A DNA stretch of 41,659 nucleotides, taken from the NCBI GenBank assembly GCA_035605155.1, contig DATNHC010000002.1:1-41659 (forward strand), given 5' to 3'. This document shows positions 17,335-28,102 of the stretch, one piece after another; the first letter of the stretch is position 1, and every line of letters begins with the position of its first letter. This DNA is from VRUE01 sp035605155. GTDB lineage: Bacteria > Actinomycetota > Thermoleophilia > Solirubrobacterales > 70-9. Below the pieces are notes generated by a model, which worked only from the letters and a program-made list of their open reading frames with translations, was not told the origin of the DNA and did no database searches. The position numbers were made by a program, and so were the translations under genes.

Positions 17335-18944
17335 TACGCTTGCTCTGCCTCCTCGGCAACGGGCTCCGGCTCGGACTCGGAAGCCTCCTGCTCAGGGGCC
17401 GACTCCTCTTCGGGCTCCTCCGCGCCTTCGTCCTGAGACTCAGACGCCTCTTCCGCGGGTGGCGTGGAGTCGGAGGGGCCGAGAACGGAGGCCTCGCCCC
17501 CGCCCGCAGGCCCCGCCGACTCCACGTCGGGGCCCGCGGCCTCGGCCTCTGAACCCTCATCCGGAGCCTCCTCGACGAATTCGGATTCAGCCTTGGCCAC
17601 TATCTCGTCGACCTGGCCCTGATCGGCATCCGGATCGGCGAGAATCTCGATCTCCGTCTCCGAGACAGTCGCCAGCACGGCGATCTGGTTGGTCTGGAAG
17701 CGACTCAGCGCCTGGTGCTGGGGCAGGCCGCAGTAGGTCGACTCGGCGATCGCCGCGTTGGGGCAACGGCGACCGTTGGAGAGCACTGCCATGCAGCGCC
17801 CGTCGAAGGTCTCTTCGCCCTCGTACTCGACGTCCTGGTCCTCCTGGGAGAACTCGGTCTCCGACTTGATGTCGACCCGCCAGCCGGTGAGGCGGGCGGC
17901 GAGGCGGGCGTTCTGGCCATCGCGGCCGATCGCCAGCGAGAGCTGGTCGTCGGGCACGATCACCGTCGCCTGGCGCTCCTCGTCGTCGACGATCACCTCA
18001 CGCACGCGCGCCGGCGAGAGCGCCTTGGCGACGAAGCGGGCCGGCTCGTCATTGTGGGGGATGATGTCGATCTTCTCGCCGCGCAGCTCGGAGACGACCA
18101 TCCGCACCCGCGAGCCGCGCGGGCCGACGCAGGCGCCGACCGGGTCGACCCCGTCCGCATGGGAGATCACCGCGATCTTCGAGCGGTAGCCCGGCTCGCG
18201 GGCGACGCCGACGATCTCGACCAACTTGTCGGCGATCTCCGGGACCTCCATTTCGAAGAGTTTCTTGATCAGCTCGGAGCTGCGGCGCGAGACGACGATC
18301 GCCGGCCCTTTGGTCGAGTCGGAGACGTCGGTGATCACCGCCTTGACCCGCATGCCGTGGTCGTAGCGCTCGTTGTAGACCTGCTCTGACTTGGGCAGCA
18401 ACGCCTCGACCCGCTCGCGCAGCTGGACCAGCGTGTAGCGCTTGTCGGACTGCTGGATGATGCCCGTGATCAGCTCGCCGACGCGGTCCTGGTACTCGTC
18501 GAACATCATCATCCGTTCGGCCTCGCGGATCCGCTGCAGAATCACCTGCTTGGCCGTTTGGGCGGCGATCCGGCCGAAGTCTTCGGGAGTCACGTCGCGG
18601 GTCTCGATCTGGTCCTCGTAGGGGGCGATCATCTCGGGGTCCAGCTCGGGCTCCTCGGGCTCGCGCAGCTCCCCGGTCTCGGGATCGATCTCGCGCTCTT
18701 CCTCTTCCTGCGCCTCGGCGGCCTCGGCCAGCAGCTTCTCCTCCAGCTCGGGCGGCAGGATCAGCTCGAAGACCCGAAAATCGCCGGTCTCGTGATCGAG
18801 GTCGACGCGAGCGTATTTGGCCGCCCCGGGAGTCTTCTTGTAGGCGGAGAGGAGCGCGTCCTCGAGCGCATCCATCAGCTTGTCGGCGGAGATCCCCTTC
18901 TCCTGCTCAAGGGCCTTGACTGCTTCGACGATCTCCTTGCTCAC
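17334..18944 (-). CDS. nusA: Transcription termination/antitermination factor NusA with Cys-His insert and acidic tail
   Basis: A 536-residue RNA-polymerase-binding factor. The N-terminal domain starts at the GTG; the S1 domain (ERYDHGMRVKAVITDVSD region) and two KH domains (GPRGSRVRMVVSEL and AIGRDGQNARLAARL) follow up to about 365. Then comes an unusual motif (about 381-410) with spacing C-x9-C-x10-C-x4-H, reading GRCMAVLSNGRRCPNAAIA then YCGLPQH, like a small zinc knuckle. The C-terminal 110 residues are acidic and low-complexity. Residues 469-497 are encoded by palindromic element B4. The start overlaps the rimP stop (GTGA). Transcription probably comes from the promoter at 19253. Confidence 0.95.
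17453..17539. repeat. Palindromic element family B, copy B4 (87 bp, inside nusA)
   Basis: The ends CCGCGGG (17453-17459) and CCCGCGG (17533-17539) pair. The left end motif GGGTGGC is intact and the right one has drifted (GTCGGGGCCC for GACAGGACCC). The inner stem GTGGAGTCGG pairs perfectly with CCGACTCCAC, followed by GGGGCC with GGCCCC after one mismatch. The length is a multiple of three and the element is read through in frame in the NusA tail. Confidence 0.65.
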
Positions 18945-19180
18945 TGGATCTCCTTGCGATTTCGGTACTTGGGGCCGGGCGATGAGACCTCCAGGGAGTA
19001 CTCCGCCCGCAGGTGATTGAGGTGCCTCGTCACCCGCTCGCAGAGGGCCAGGTCAACACCGCTCGGGTGGTCGATGAAGAGGCGCAGCGCTTCGGAGCCC
19101 GGCTGCTCGAGCGCGACCAGGTCGAGCTCGGAGTCGAGCTCCTGGAGCTGTTTTTGGATGTCCTGCTGGAGGTCTTGCAT
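18941..19180 (-). CDS. rimP: Ribosome maturation factor RimP, N-terminal domain only
   Basis: A 79-residue protein matching the N-terminal domain of RimP: VALEQPGSEALRLFIDHPSG, DLALCERVTRHLNHL and the signature YSLEVSSPG. RimP is normally about 150 residues. Here the signature is followed by only 11 residues, and the stop overlaps the nusA start (GTGA), so there is no room for the C-terminal SH3-like domain. ATG 19180 is chosen because the longer open frame upstream runs through a terminator hairpin. No clear Shine-Dalgarno sequence is present. It is the first gene of the nusA-infB operon. Confidence 0.8.
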   Translation of the reverse strand: MQDLQQDIQKQLQELDSELDLVALEQPGSEALRLFIDHPSGVDLALCERVTRHLNHLRAEYSLEVSSPGPKYRNRKEIQ

Positions 19181-19194
19181 GCGGCGAAAGGCGT

Positions 19195-19218
19195 AAAAAA
19201 AGTGGGCCAGGCCCACTT
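19195..19218 (-). terminator. Intrinsic terminator in the rimP-nusA leader (possible attenuator)
   Basis: On the minus strand AAGTGGG-CCTGG-CCCACTT forms a 7-bp stem directly followed by a run of T (seven in all, two of them in the stem). It lies about 30-50 nt after the likely transcription start from the -10 box at 19253-19258 and ends 15 nt before the rimP ATG. Its place between promoter and first gene suggests transcription attenuation. Confidence 0.75.
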
Positions 19219-19252
19219 CGGGTACATCGGGTGAGGCGAAAAGCTTGAGGCC

Positions 19253-19258
19253 AGTATA
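19253..19258 (-). promoter_or_regulatory. -10 box TATACT for rimP-nusA-infB
   Basis: TATACT matches the consensus in five of six positions and lies in the context GGGCTATACTGGCC, close to the mihF promoter (GCGGCTATACTCGCC). No good -35 hexamer is seen 16-18 bp upstream. The start would be near 19246, about 66 nt before the rimP ATG. Confidence 0.55.
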
Positions 19259-19282
19259 GCCCGCCAAGGCAAGCGTCTTCGG

Positions 19283-19381
19283 GCCGGCGGGTCCTGTCAT
19301 GGATTTGGTGCCACCACCCGCTGCGGGGACGGCTGCGCCCCCTCCTCGGGGTGGTCCCCCAAATCCATGCCACCCACCGGC
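19283..19381. repeat. Palindromic element family B, copy B2 (99 bp, inverted orientation)
   Basis: The ends GCCGGCGGGT (19283-19292) and ACCCACCGGC (19372-19381) pair. The family motifs are reversed relative to B1 and B3: GGGTCCTGTC on the left and GCCACCC on the right. The inner stem CATGGATTTGG pairs with CCAAATCCATG. It lies between the coaBC stop and the rimP promoter, so it may be the 3' end structure of the coaBC mRNA. Confidence 0.8.
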
Positions 19382-19417
19382 AGATGCGCCAGCGCAGGAC
19401 GCGCGTTGCTGAACCGA

Positions 19418-20662
19418 CTACTGACTGCGGGAGCCTGCCTTGCTTCTCAGCTGGTCGACTCTCTCGAGGATGGACTCCGCGATCAGGTCCTTCGAAGCTT
19501 GTGGGACGGGCACCTCGCTCGCCGAGTCGATCAAGGTCACAGCGTTCTCGGTGCTCTCGAAGCCGATTTGAGGGTTCGAAATGTCATTGAGGACCATTAG
19601 GTCCGCTCCCTTGCGCTTCAACTTTTCGCGGGCGCGATCCACGTTCTCGCCGGCTTCGGCGGCGAAGGCGACCACGGTTTGGCCCTCGGGCCGCGTCGCG
19701 GTGAGGCTGGCGAGGATGTCCTCGGTTGGCTCCAGGTGGAGGTTCAGGGAGGCGTCACGGGTGAGCTTGCCCGCGGCTGGGTCAGTCGTGCGGAAGTCAG
19801 CGGGGGCAGCGGCCATCAGCAGGACGTGGGAGTCGGGGAACTCGGCTCGGCAGGCGGCGGCGAGCTGCTCGCCGGTCTCGACGTCGATGCGGCTCACTCC
19901 AGCGGGCTCGGGCAGGGCGACGTTGGCGGCGATCAGGGTGACGTCGGCCCCGCGGCGGGCGGCGGCGGCGGCCAGGGCGAGTCCCATGCGACCACTGGAG
20001 CGGTTGCCGAGGAAGCGAACCGAGTCGAGCGGCTCCCGGGTGCCGCCGGCGGTGACCAGGACCTTGAGGCCGTCCCAGGGGCGCTGGCCGCCCGGCAGCT
20101 CGGCTTCCACCAGGGCCAGAAGGCGGGCAGGATCCGGGAGCCGTCCCTTGCCGTGCTCCCCGCGGGAAGCAAGCGCACCCTCCTCGGGATCGATCACGGT
20201 GACGCCGCGCTCGCGCAGCGTGGCGAGGTTCGCCTGCGTTGCGGCGTCGCCGTACATGCGGTCGTTCATCGCCGGCGCCACGAGACGCGGCGCCGCGCAG
20301 GCGAGGAATGACGTGGTCAGCATCGAGTCGGCGGCGCCGCTGGCGAGCTTGGCCAGGGTGTTGGCCGAGGCCGGCGCAACCAGGTAGGCATCGCAGTTGG
20401 CGGCCAGCTCCAGGTGCCCGATCGGGTCGTGGCCGGCAGCCGGTTCACCCGGGAAGGCGCCGCGCATCGGGTCGCGTTCGAACTCGGAGGTCAGCACCGG
20501 GGCGCCGACGATGCCCTCGAAGGAGGCGACCCCCACGAAGCGGGTGGCGCCGTCCGTCATCAGCACGCGCACGCCGTGGCCTGCCACGGTCGCCAGGCGC
20601 GCCAACTCGAGCGCCTTATAGGCGGAGATCCCTCCGCTTACGCCGAGCAGGATTCTGGCCAT
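19418..20662 (-). CDS. coaBC: Bifunctional phosphopantothenoylcysteine decarboxylase/synthetase
   Basis: A 414-residue coenzyme A biosynthesis enzyme. The N-terminal flavin-dependent CoaC half begins MARILLGVSGGISAYKALEL and contains the substrate motif PAMNDRMY and the ASGAADSMLTTSFLAC flap. The CoaB half begins at about 195 with VTAGGTREPLDSVRFLGNRS and contains KLKRKGADLMVLNDIS. The length is normal. AAAGGA lies 7 nt before the ATG. The small gap after rpoZ carries a 6-bp hairpin (20677-20691). Last gene of the mihF-gmk-rpoZ-coaBC unit. Confidence 0.96.
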   Translation of the reverse strand: MARILLGVSGGISAYKALELARLATVAGHGVRVLMTDGATRFVGVASFEGIVGAPVLTSEFERDPMRGAFPGEPAAGHDPIGHLELAANCDAYLVAPASANTLAKLASGAADSMLTTSFLACAAPRLVAPAMNDRMYGDAATQANLATLRERGVTVIDPEEGALASRGEHGKGRLPDPARLLALVEAELPGGQRPWDGLKVLVTAGGTREPLDSVRFLGNRSSGRMGLALAAAAARRGADVTLIAANVALPEPAGVSRIDVETGEQLAAACRAEFPDSHVLLMAAAPADFRTTDPAAGKLTRDASLNLHLEPTEDILASLTATRPEGQTVVAFAAEAGENVDRAREKLKRKGADLMVLNDISNPQIGFESTENAVTLIDSASEVPVPQASKDLIAESILERVDQLRSKAGSRSQ

Positions 20663-20676
20663 GGCTTTTCCTTTTG

Positions 20677-20691
20677 TCCGGCCCCGCCGGA
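20677..20691. other. Small hairpin between rpoZ and coaBC
   Basis: TCCGGC-CCC-GCCGGA is a perfect 6-bp stem with a 3-nt loop in the 36-bp gap, just upstream of the coaBC ribosome-binding site. It may influence coaBC translation or mRNA processing. Confidence 0.4.
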
Positions 20692-20698
20692 AGCGGGA

Positions 20699-20932
20699 CT
20701 AAGCGCGGTACTCGTATTTGAGCTTGCCCTGGGCGACCTCTTCGAGCGCGATCGAGAGGTAGTTGCGATCGCCCGGGATGTCGACCATCGGCGGCGGATA
20801 TTCGCCGAAGCTGCCCTCGCCGAGGCTGTGGAAGTAGCTGTTGATCTGCCGCGCCCGCTTCGCCGCGACGACTACTGCCGCGTAGTGGGAATCGGTGTGA
20901 TCGAGGAGCTTGTCAACGCGTGGCTTGATCAT
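20699..20932 (-). CDS. rpoZ: RNA polymerase omega subunit
   Basis: A 77-residue subunit that assists RNA polymerase assembly. It has MIKPRVDKLLDHTDSHYAAV, VVAAKRARQINSYF and the C-terminal YLSIALEEVAQGKLKYEY. Its position between gmk and coaBC is the standard arrangement. The ATG overlaps the gmk stop (ATGA). Confidence 0.95.
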   Translation of the reverse strand: MIKPRVDKLLDHTDSHYAAVVVAAKRARQINSYFHSLGEGSFGEYPPPMVDIPGDRNYLSIALEEVAQGKLKYEYRA

Positions 20933-21507
20933 TCGGAGGGGGAGTCTAGTGATAGACCGAGCTCGGTGCGCACGATCTCCTCCAGCTCGTCTGCAGCCCG
21001 CTCGAGCTCGTCGTTGACAACCGTGTGGGCAAACTCCCCGCGGGCGGCCATCTCCTGCTCGGCCACCTCGAGCCGAGCGTCAATCGCATCGAGCGTGTCG
21101 GTGCCTCGTGACTCGAGGCGGCGGCGCAGCGAAGCTGGGTCCGGCGGAGCGATGAAAACCTGCACCGACTCGCGCATCGCGGCACGGACCTGGCGCGCTC
21201 CCTGGACCTCGATCTCGAGCACCACCGATTGACCGCTGTCGAGCCGCTTGCGCACCTCGGAGCGCAGCGTTCCGTAGAAGTTGCCGCTGTAGGTGGCGAA
21301 CTCGAGGAAGTCTTCAGCCTCGATGCGGCGCTCGAACTGCTCCGTGGAGAGGAAGTGGTAGTCGCGCCCGTCGACCTCGCCCTCACGAGGCTGTCGAGTG
21401 GTCGCCGAGACCGAGAGCTCCAGATCGGGCACCCGCTCCAGCAGCTTGCCGATCAGCGTTCCCTTGCCCACTCCCGAAGGGCCTGTTATGACGAAGACCT
21501 TGGCCAT
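20929..21507 (-). CDS. gmk: Guanylate kinase
   Basis: A 192-residue enzyme that phosphorylates GMP to GDP. The P-loop GPSGVGKGT (8-16), the GMP-binding SVSATTRQPREGEVDGRDY and the Tyr pair in FATYSGNFYGT are present. ATG 21507 (MAKVFVITGPSG) gives the normal N-terminus; the open frame upstream overlaps mihF and is ignored. It follows mihF after 32 bp. Confidence 0.96.
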   Translation of the reverse strand: MAKVFVITGPSGVGKGTLIGKLLERVPDLELSVSATTRQPREGEVDGRDYHFLSTEQFERRIEAEDFLEFATYSGNFYGTLRSEVRKRLDSGQSVVLEIEVQGARQVRAAMRESVQVFIAPPDPASLRRRLESRGTDTLDAIDARLEVAEQEMAARGEFAHTVVNDELERAADELEEIVRTELGLSLDSPSE

Positions 21508-21539
21508 GCGGCCGGGGATATTGACCGGGACCGCGGTCG

Positions 21540-21872
21540 TTAACGACGAAGCAAGGAAACCAGCTCGCCGCGTTGACGTTCGGAAAGGCCGCCGATCGTC
21601 TTCGACGGAGAGATCCGGCACTGGTTGAGGATCCGATTGGTCTTCACTCGGCCGTACTTGGGTACGGCAAGCAGCATGTCGAAGACCTTCGCGGTCAATA
21701 CGTAATCGGGCGGGTCGAGCAGCAGCGCGTGGATGTTCGCCTTACCCGCTTTGAGGTCCTTCTTCAGCTTGGCTCGCGCCGTGCGAATGTCGTTGGCGCG
21801 TTTGAGCGCGTCCATCCGCTGGTCGAGCGATCTGGCGGGCGCGGCGGACGATGTCTTGACTGGGGCGGGCAT
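21540..21872 (-). CDS. mihF: Integration host factor, actinobacterial type
   Basis: A 110-residue nucleoid protein with the helix-two-turn-helix fold characteristic of actinobacterial IHF. Diagnostic stretches are RMDALKRANDIRTARAKLKKDLK, LLLDPPDYVLTAKVFDMLLAVPKYGRV and the C-terminal SPSKTIGGLSERQRGELV. ATG 21872 is used because it sits 10 nt after a good -10 box and gives the usual length. It is next to gmk and rpoZ, as in other actinobacteria. An important clue to the phylum. Confidence 0.93.
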   Translation of the reverse strand: MPAPVKTSSAAPARSLDQRMDALKRANDIRTARAKLKKDLKAGKANIHALLLDPPDYVLTAKVFDMLLAVPKYGRVKTNRILNQCRISPSKTIGGLSERQRGELVSLLRR

Positions 21873-21882
21873 GTGGGCGGCG

Positions 21883-21910
21883 AGTATAGCCGCGGCTCGC
21901 GGGGGCGCAA
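21883..21910 (-). promoter_or_regulatory. Promoter of mihF-gmk-rpoZ-coaBC
   Basis: On the minus strand TTGCGC (21910-21905) and TATACT (21888-21883) are separated by 16 bp. The -10 box ends 10 nt before the mihF ATG, so the 5' leader would be only a few bases and no Shine-Dalgarno sequence can be present. Confidence 0.65.
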
Positions 21911-21960
21911 GGCCGTCGAAGCCATTTCCGCTCAAATTCACCTGAACCTCGAGTCGAGGT

Positions 21961-23834
21961 TTAGCCAGGGAGCTGGGTGAGAGCGCCACCTCGACGAGCT
22001 TTAAGCGCTCCGGCGATCTCGCGTGCAACCCGATTTCCGGCCTGCGGGTCGCGGAAGCTCTCGGTGCCCACCGCGACGACGGCCGCCCCTGCATCGAGGA
22101 ATTCGAGTGCGTCGGCGCCGCTTGCGATTCCCCCCATGCCGACGATCGGGATGCTCACCGCTGCTGCGACGGCACGAAGCTGGGCAATCGCGATCGGTCG
22201 CACCGCAGGGCCAGAGAGCCCCCCGTGCCCGGCGGCGACGCCAGGCAGACGGGTCGCGGGATCGATTGCGCTTGCCTTCAACGTGTTGATCAGGGAAACG
22301 GCGTCGGCTCCTCCCTGCTCGGCTGCCATGGCGACGTCCGCCGGGTTGGCCACATTTGGAGTCAGCTTCACGATCAACGGCTTCTGCGTCAGTGGTCGCA
22401 GCGTTTCCAGCAGCGCCTCGGTCTCGGTTGGCTGCTCACCGACGATCAAGCCGGAGTGGACGTTGGGACAGGAGACGTTGAGCTCGATCCCGGCAACCTC
22501 GTCCCTCTCTCCCACGCCTTGAACCAGCCGTTTGAACTCCTCGTGCCGGGTGGCCATCACCGACACGATCAGGGGCACCGGCAGCTCCGCCAGCTGAGGC
22601 AGATCCTCAGCCAGGAAGCCCTCCAGTCCCTTGTTGGGCAAGCCGATCGAGTTGATCATCCCCGCCGGCGTCTCCCAGATCCGCTGCGGCTCGTTGCCGA
22701 CACGCGGCTCGGGCGTGATCGTCTTCGAGACGAACGCAGAGAACGGGAAGTCCTCCAGCAGCTCATCGCCATAAACACGCCCCGCTGCGATCGCGTCGAA
22801 GGTGCCTGAAGCGTTGATGACCGGGTGCCCGAGCTCAATCCCGCAAAAGTCGACTGACAGGCCGTCTGCTGCTTCACTGCTTGACCGTCCCCCTGCTCCG
22901 TCTCTGCCGGCGGGTGGCGTCGCAGGGGGGACCGCCCCCGAGGAAGCTTTAGCTACCGCAGGGGGCGGTGGGTCCCCTGCGGCGACAGGACCCGCCGGCC
23001 CACCGCGCAGCACTGGCCCGTCCACACACAACCGCAGGTAGCCGCCGTCGGGCTTGGGCACTGCGCAGCCGAAGCAGGCGCCGAAGCCGCAGGCCATCGG
23101 GGACTCCATGGCCAACTGGCAGGCAACGCCAACATCGGCGCACATAACCCCCACCGCATCGAGCATCGGAGGGGGCCCACAGGCGTAGACGGCAGCCGAA
23201 GCGGCATCATCACCTTCAAGCATCGTGGCCAGCAAGTCCGTTACGTAGCCGTGGTGGCCGACGTGGCCGTCGTCGCTGGCGAGGCGCACCTCGCAGCAGG
23301 AGAAGAGCTCGTCGAGGCCGCCGGAGTGCGCTTCGTCGCGGAAGCCGAGCAGAATCCGGGTGGCGATGTTGCGCGCGGCGAAGCTTCGGCGCAGCAGGGC
23401 CAGCGGGGCGATGCCGATGCCGCCGCCGACGAGGATCGCGCCCGCTGCATGGACGGAGAGCTCGCGCGGGGTCGAGAACGAGTTGCCGAGCGGGCCGTTG
23501 ACCCAGACGTTCTCACCCGGCTCGAGCTCACAAAGACGATCGGTGCCCGGTCCGATCCCCTCGACGAGGAAGTCGAGCTTCTGCCCCTTGCGTTCGCTGT
23601 TTGTGGGGCTATTCCTGACAAAGTGCGAACGCGCCGGGGTAGCGTCGGCGACGGAGAGAGCCCGGGGCAGGAAGGGGCGGGCGCCCGCCTGCTCCCAGTG
23701 GCTCTCGGTGGCCAGCATGTAGAACTGACCCGGTTGGGGTGCGGGGCCCTCGCGGTCGAGCAGCGAGAAGAGGCGGTAGCCGCCGGACGCGCGGCTCTCT
23801 GACACCTCACAGAGGCGGCGCCCAAGGGGGGCGG

Positions 23835-23838
<4 letters not shown>
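21961..23838 (-). CDS. pyrKD: Dihydroorotate dehydrogenase fusion: electron-transfer subunit PyrK + catalytic subunit PyrD
   Basis: A 625-residue single frame that contains both parts of the NAD-linked class 1B dihydroorotate dehydrogenase. Residues 1-278 are PyrK: FAD- and NAD-binding domains, with the [2Fe-2S] cysteines in CGFGACFGC and a fourth in YLRLCVDGP. Residues about 318-625 are PyrD, with VINASGTFD, SIGLPNKGLEGF, the catalytic Cys in NVSCPNV and MGGIASGADALEFLDAGA. The linker (about 280-311) is Pro/Ala/Gly-rich and is encoded by palindromic element B3. PyrK and PyrD are normally separate chains. The start overlaps the carB stop (ATGA). Last gene of the pyr operon. Confidence 0.92.
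22906..22999. repeat. Palindromic element family B, copy B3 (94 bp, inside pyrKD)
   Basis: The ends GCCGGCGGGT (22906-22915) and ACCCGCCGGC (22990-22999) pair. The family motifs GGGTGGC (left) and GACAGGACCC (right) are intact, in the same orientation as B1. The inner stem CGCAGGGG pairs with CCCCTGCG, followed by ACCGCCCCC with GGGGGCGGT. The whole element is translated as the linker between PyrK and PyrD. Confidence 0.85.
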
Positions 23839-26934
<3,096 letters not shown>

Positions 26935-26942
<8 letters not shown>

Positions 26943-28050
26943 GCGCAAGCTCCAGGAAGCTGTCGAAGAGGTGACGGGCGTCGTGCGGGCCGGGACCTGC
27001 CTCGGGGTGGTACTGGACGGTCGCCGCCCCGACCTCCTTCAGCACCAGGCCCTCGACCGTACGGTCGTAGAGGTTGAGATGGGAGAGCTCTGCGGCGCCG
27101 AAGTCAGTCTCCCAGCGCAGCGGCTCGTCAGCCTCGATCCGCGGCGCCCCCCCGGGCCCCTGGACGGCGAAGCCGTGGTTCTGCGAGGTGATGTCGATCC
27201 GCCCCGTGGCCAGCTCCTTGACCGGGTGATTGGCGCCGCGGTGGCCGAAGGGCAGCTTGAAGGTCTGCAGGCCGACGGCGCGGCAGAGCAGCTGGTGCCC
27301 GAGGCAGATGCCGAAGAGCGGCTTGCGGCCGACCAGCTCGCGCACCGTGTCGACGATGTAATCGAGCGCTGCCGGATCGCCCGGGCCGTTGGCGAGAAAG
27401 ACGATGTCCGGGTCCTCGGCCAGCACCTGCTCGGCCGAGGAGGTGCAGGGCAGCAGCGTCACCCGGCAGCCGCGCTCGCGCAGCTGGCGCACGATGTTGA
27501 GCTTGACCCCGGTGTCGATGCCGACCACGTGCGGCCCCTCGCCCTCGAAGCGCACCGGCTCCGGCGGGGTGACCGTGCGGGCGAGGTCGGCGCCGTCCAT
27601 CGACGGCTCGGCGGCGACCCGCTCGCGAGCCTCGGCTTCCGGTATGCCAGGCGGGAAGATGCCGCCGCGCATCGCGCCGCGATCGCGGATGTGACGGACG
27701 ACGGCACGCGTGTCGACGCCGCCGATCCCGGGCACGCCGCAGTCGGTAAGCCAGTCGAGCCAGCCGCCCTCGGCGGTGGCGACGTCCTCGCCGTTCTTGG
27801 GATCGCGCATGACGACCCCGCGGGCATGGATTCGATCGGACTCCATCGCCGCCGCCGAGACTCCGTAGTTGCCGATCAGGGGGTAGGTGAAGACGATGAT
27901 CTGGCCCGCGTAGGAGGGGTCTGTGACCGACTCCTGGTAGCCGGTCATCGCCGTGTTGAAGACGACCTCGCCGGTGACCGGCTCCGGATGGCCACAGGGC
28001 AGGCCGTCGAAGCGGGCGCCGTCCTCGAGCAGCAGGAAGCCCTCGCTCAT
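26935..28050 (-). CDS. carA: Carbamoyl-phosphate synthase small subunit
   Basis: A 371-residue glutaminase subunit. The N-terminal CPSase domain (VTGEVVFNTAMTGYQES) is followed by a class I glutamine amidotransferase with nucleophile Cys in FGICLGHQLL and His/Glu in QYHPEAGPGP. The ATG at 28050 directly abuts palindromic element C2, whose terminal CCGGA precedes it. The nearest Shine-Dalgarno-like sequence (AAAAGG) lies inside the element stem. Confidence 0.96.
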
Positions 28051-28095
28051 TCCGGTGCGCCTTTTCCGGTCATAGACCGCATAAAGCGCACCGGA
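28050..28095. repeat. Palindromic element family C, copy C2 (opposite orientation)
   Basis: TTCCGGTGCGC and GCGCACCGGA form the outer stem. The interior holds the same CCTTTT/ATAAAG arms as C1 and C3, read from the other strand, with an inner hairpin GGTC-ATA-GACC that is perfectly paired here. It fills the gap between the pyrC stop and the carA ATG. Confidence 0.8.
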
Positions 28096-28102
28096 GCGGC
28101 GG

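Noticed and set aside
19030..19272. Possible attenuator leader peptide MYPKWAWPTFF with two Trp codons before rimP
   Set aside because: The frame does not stop after the hairpin but runs on through rimP in the wrong frame, so it cannot work as a classical leader peptide.
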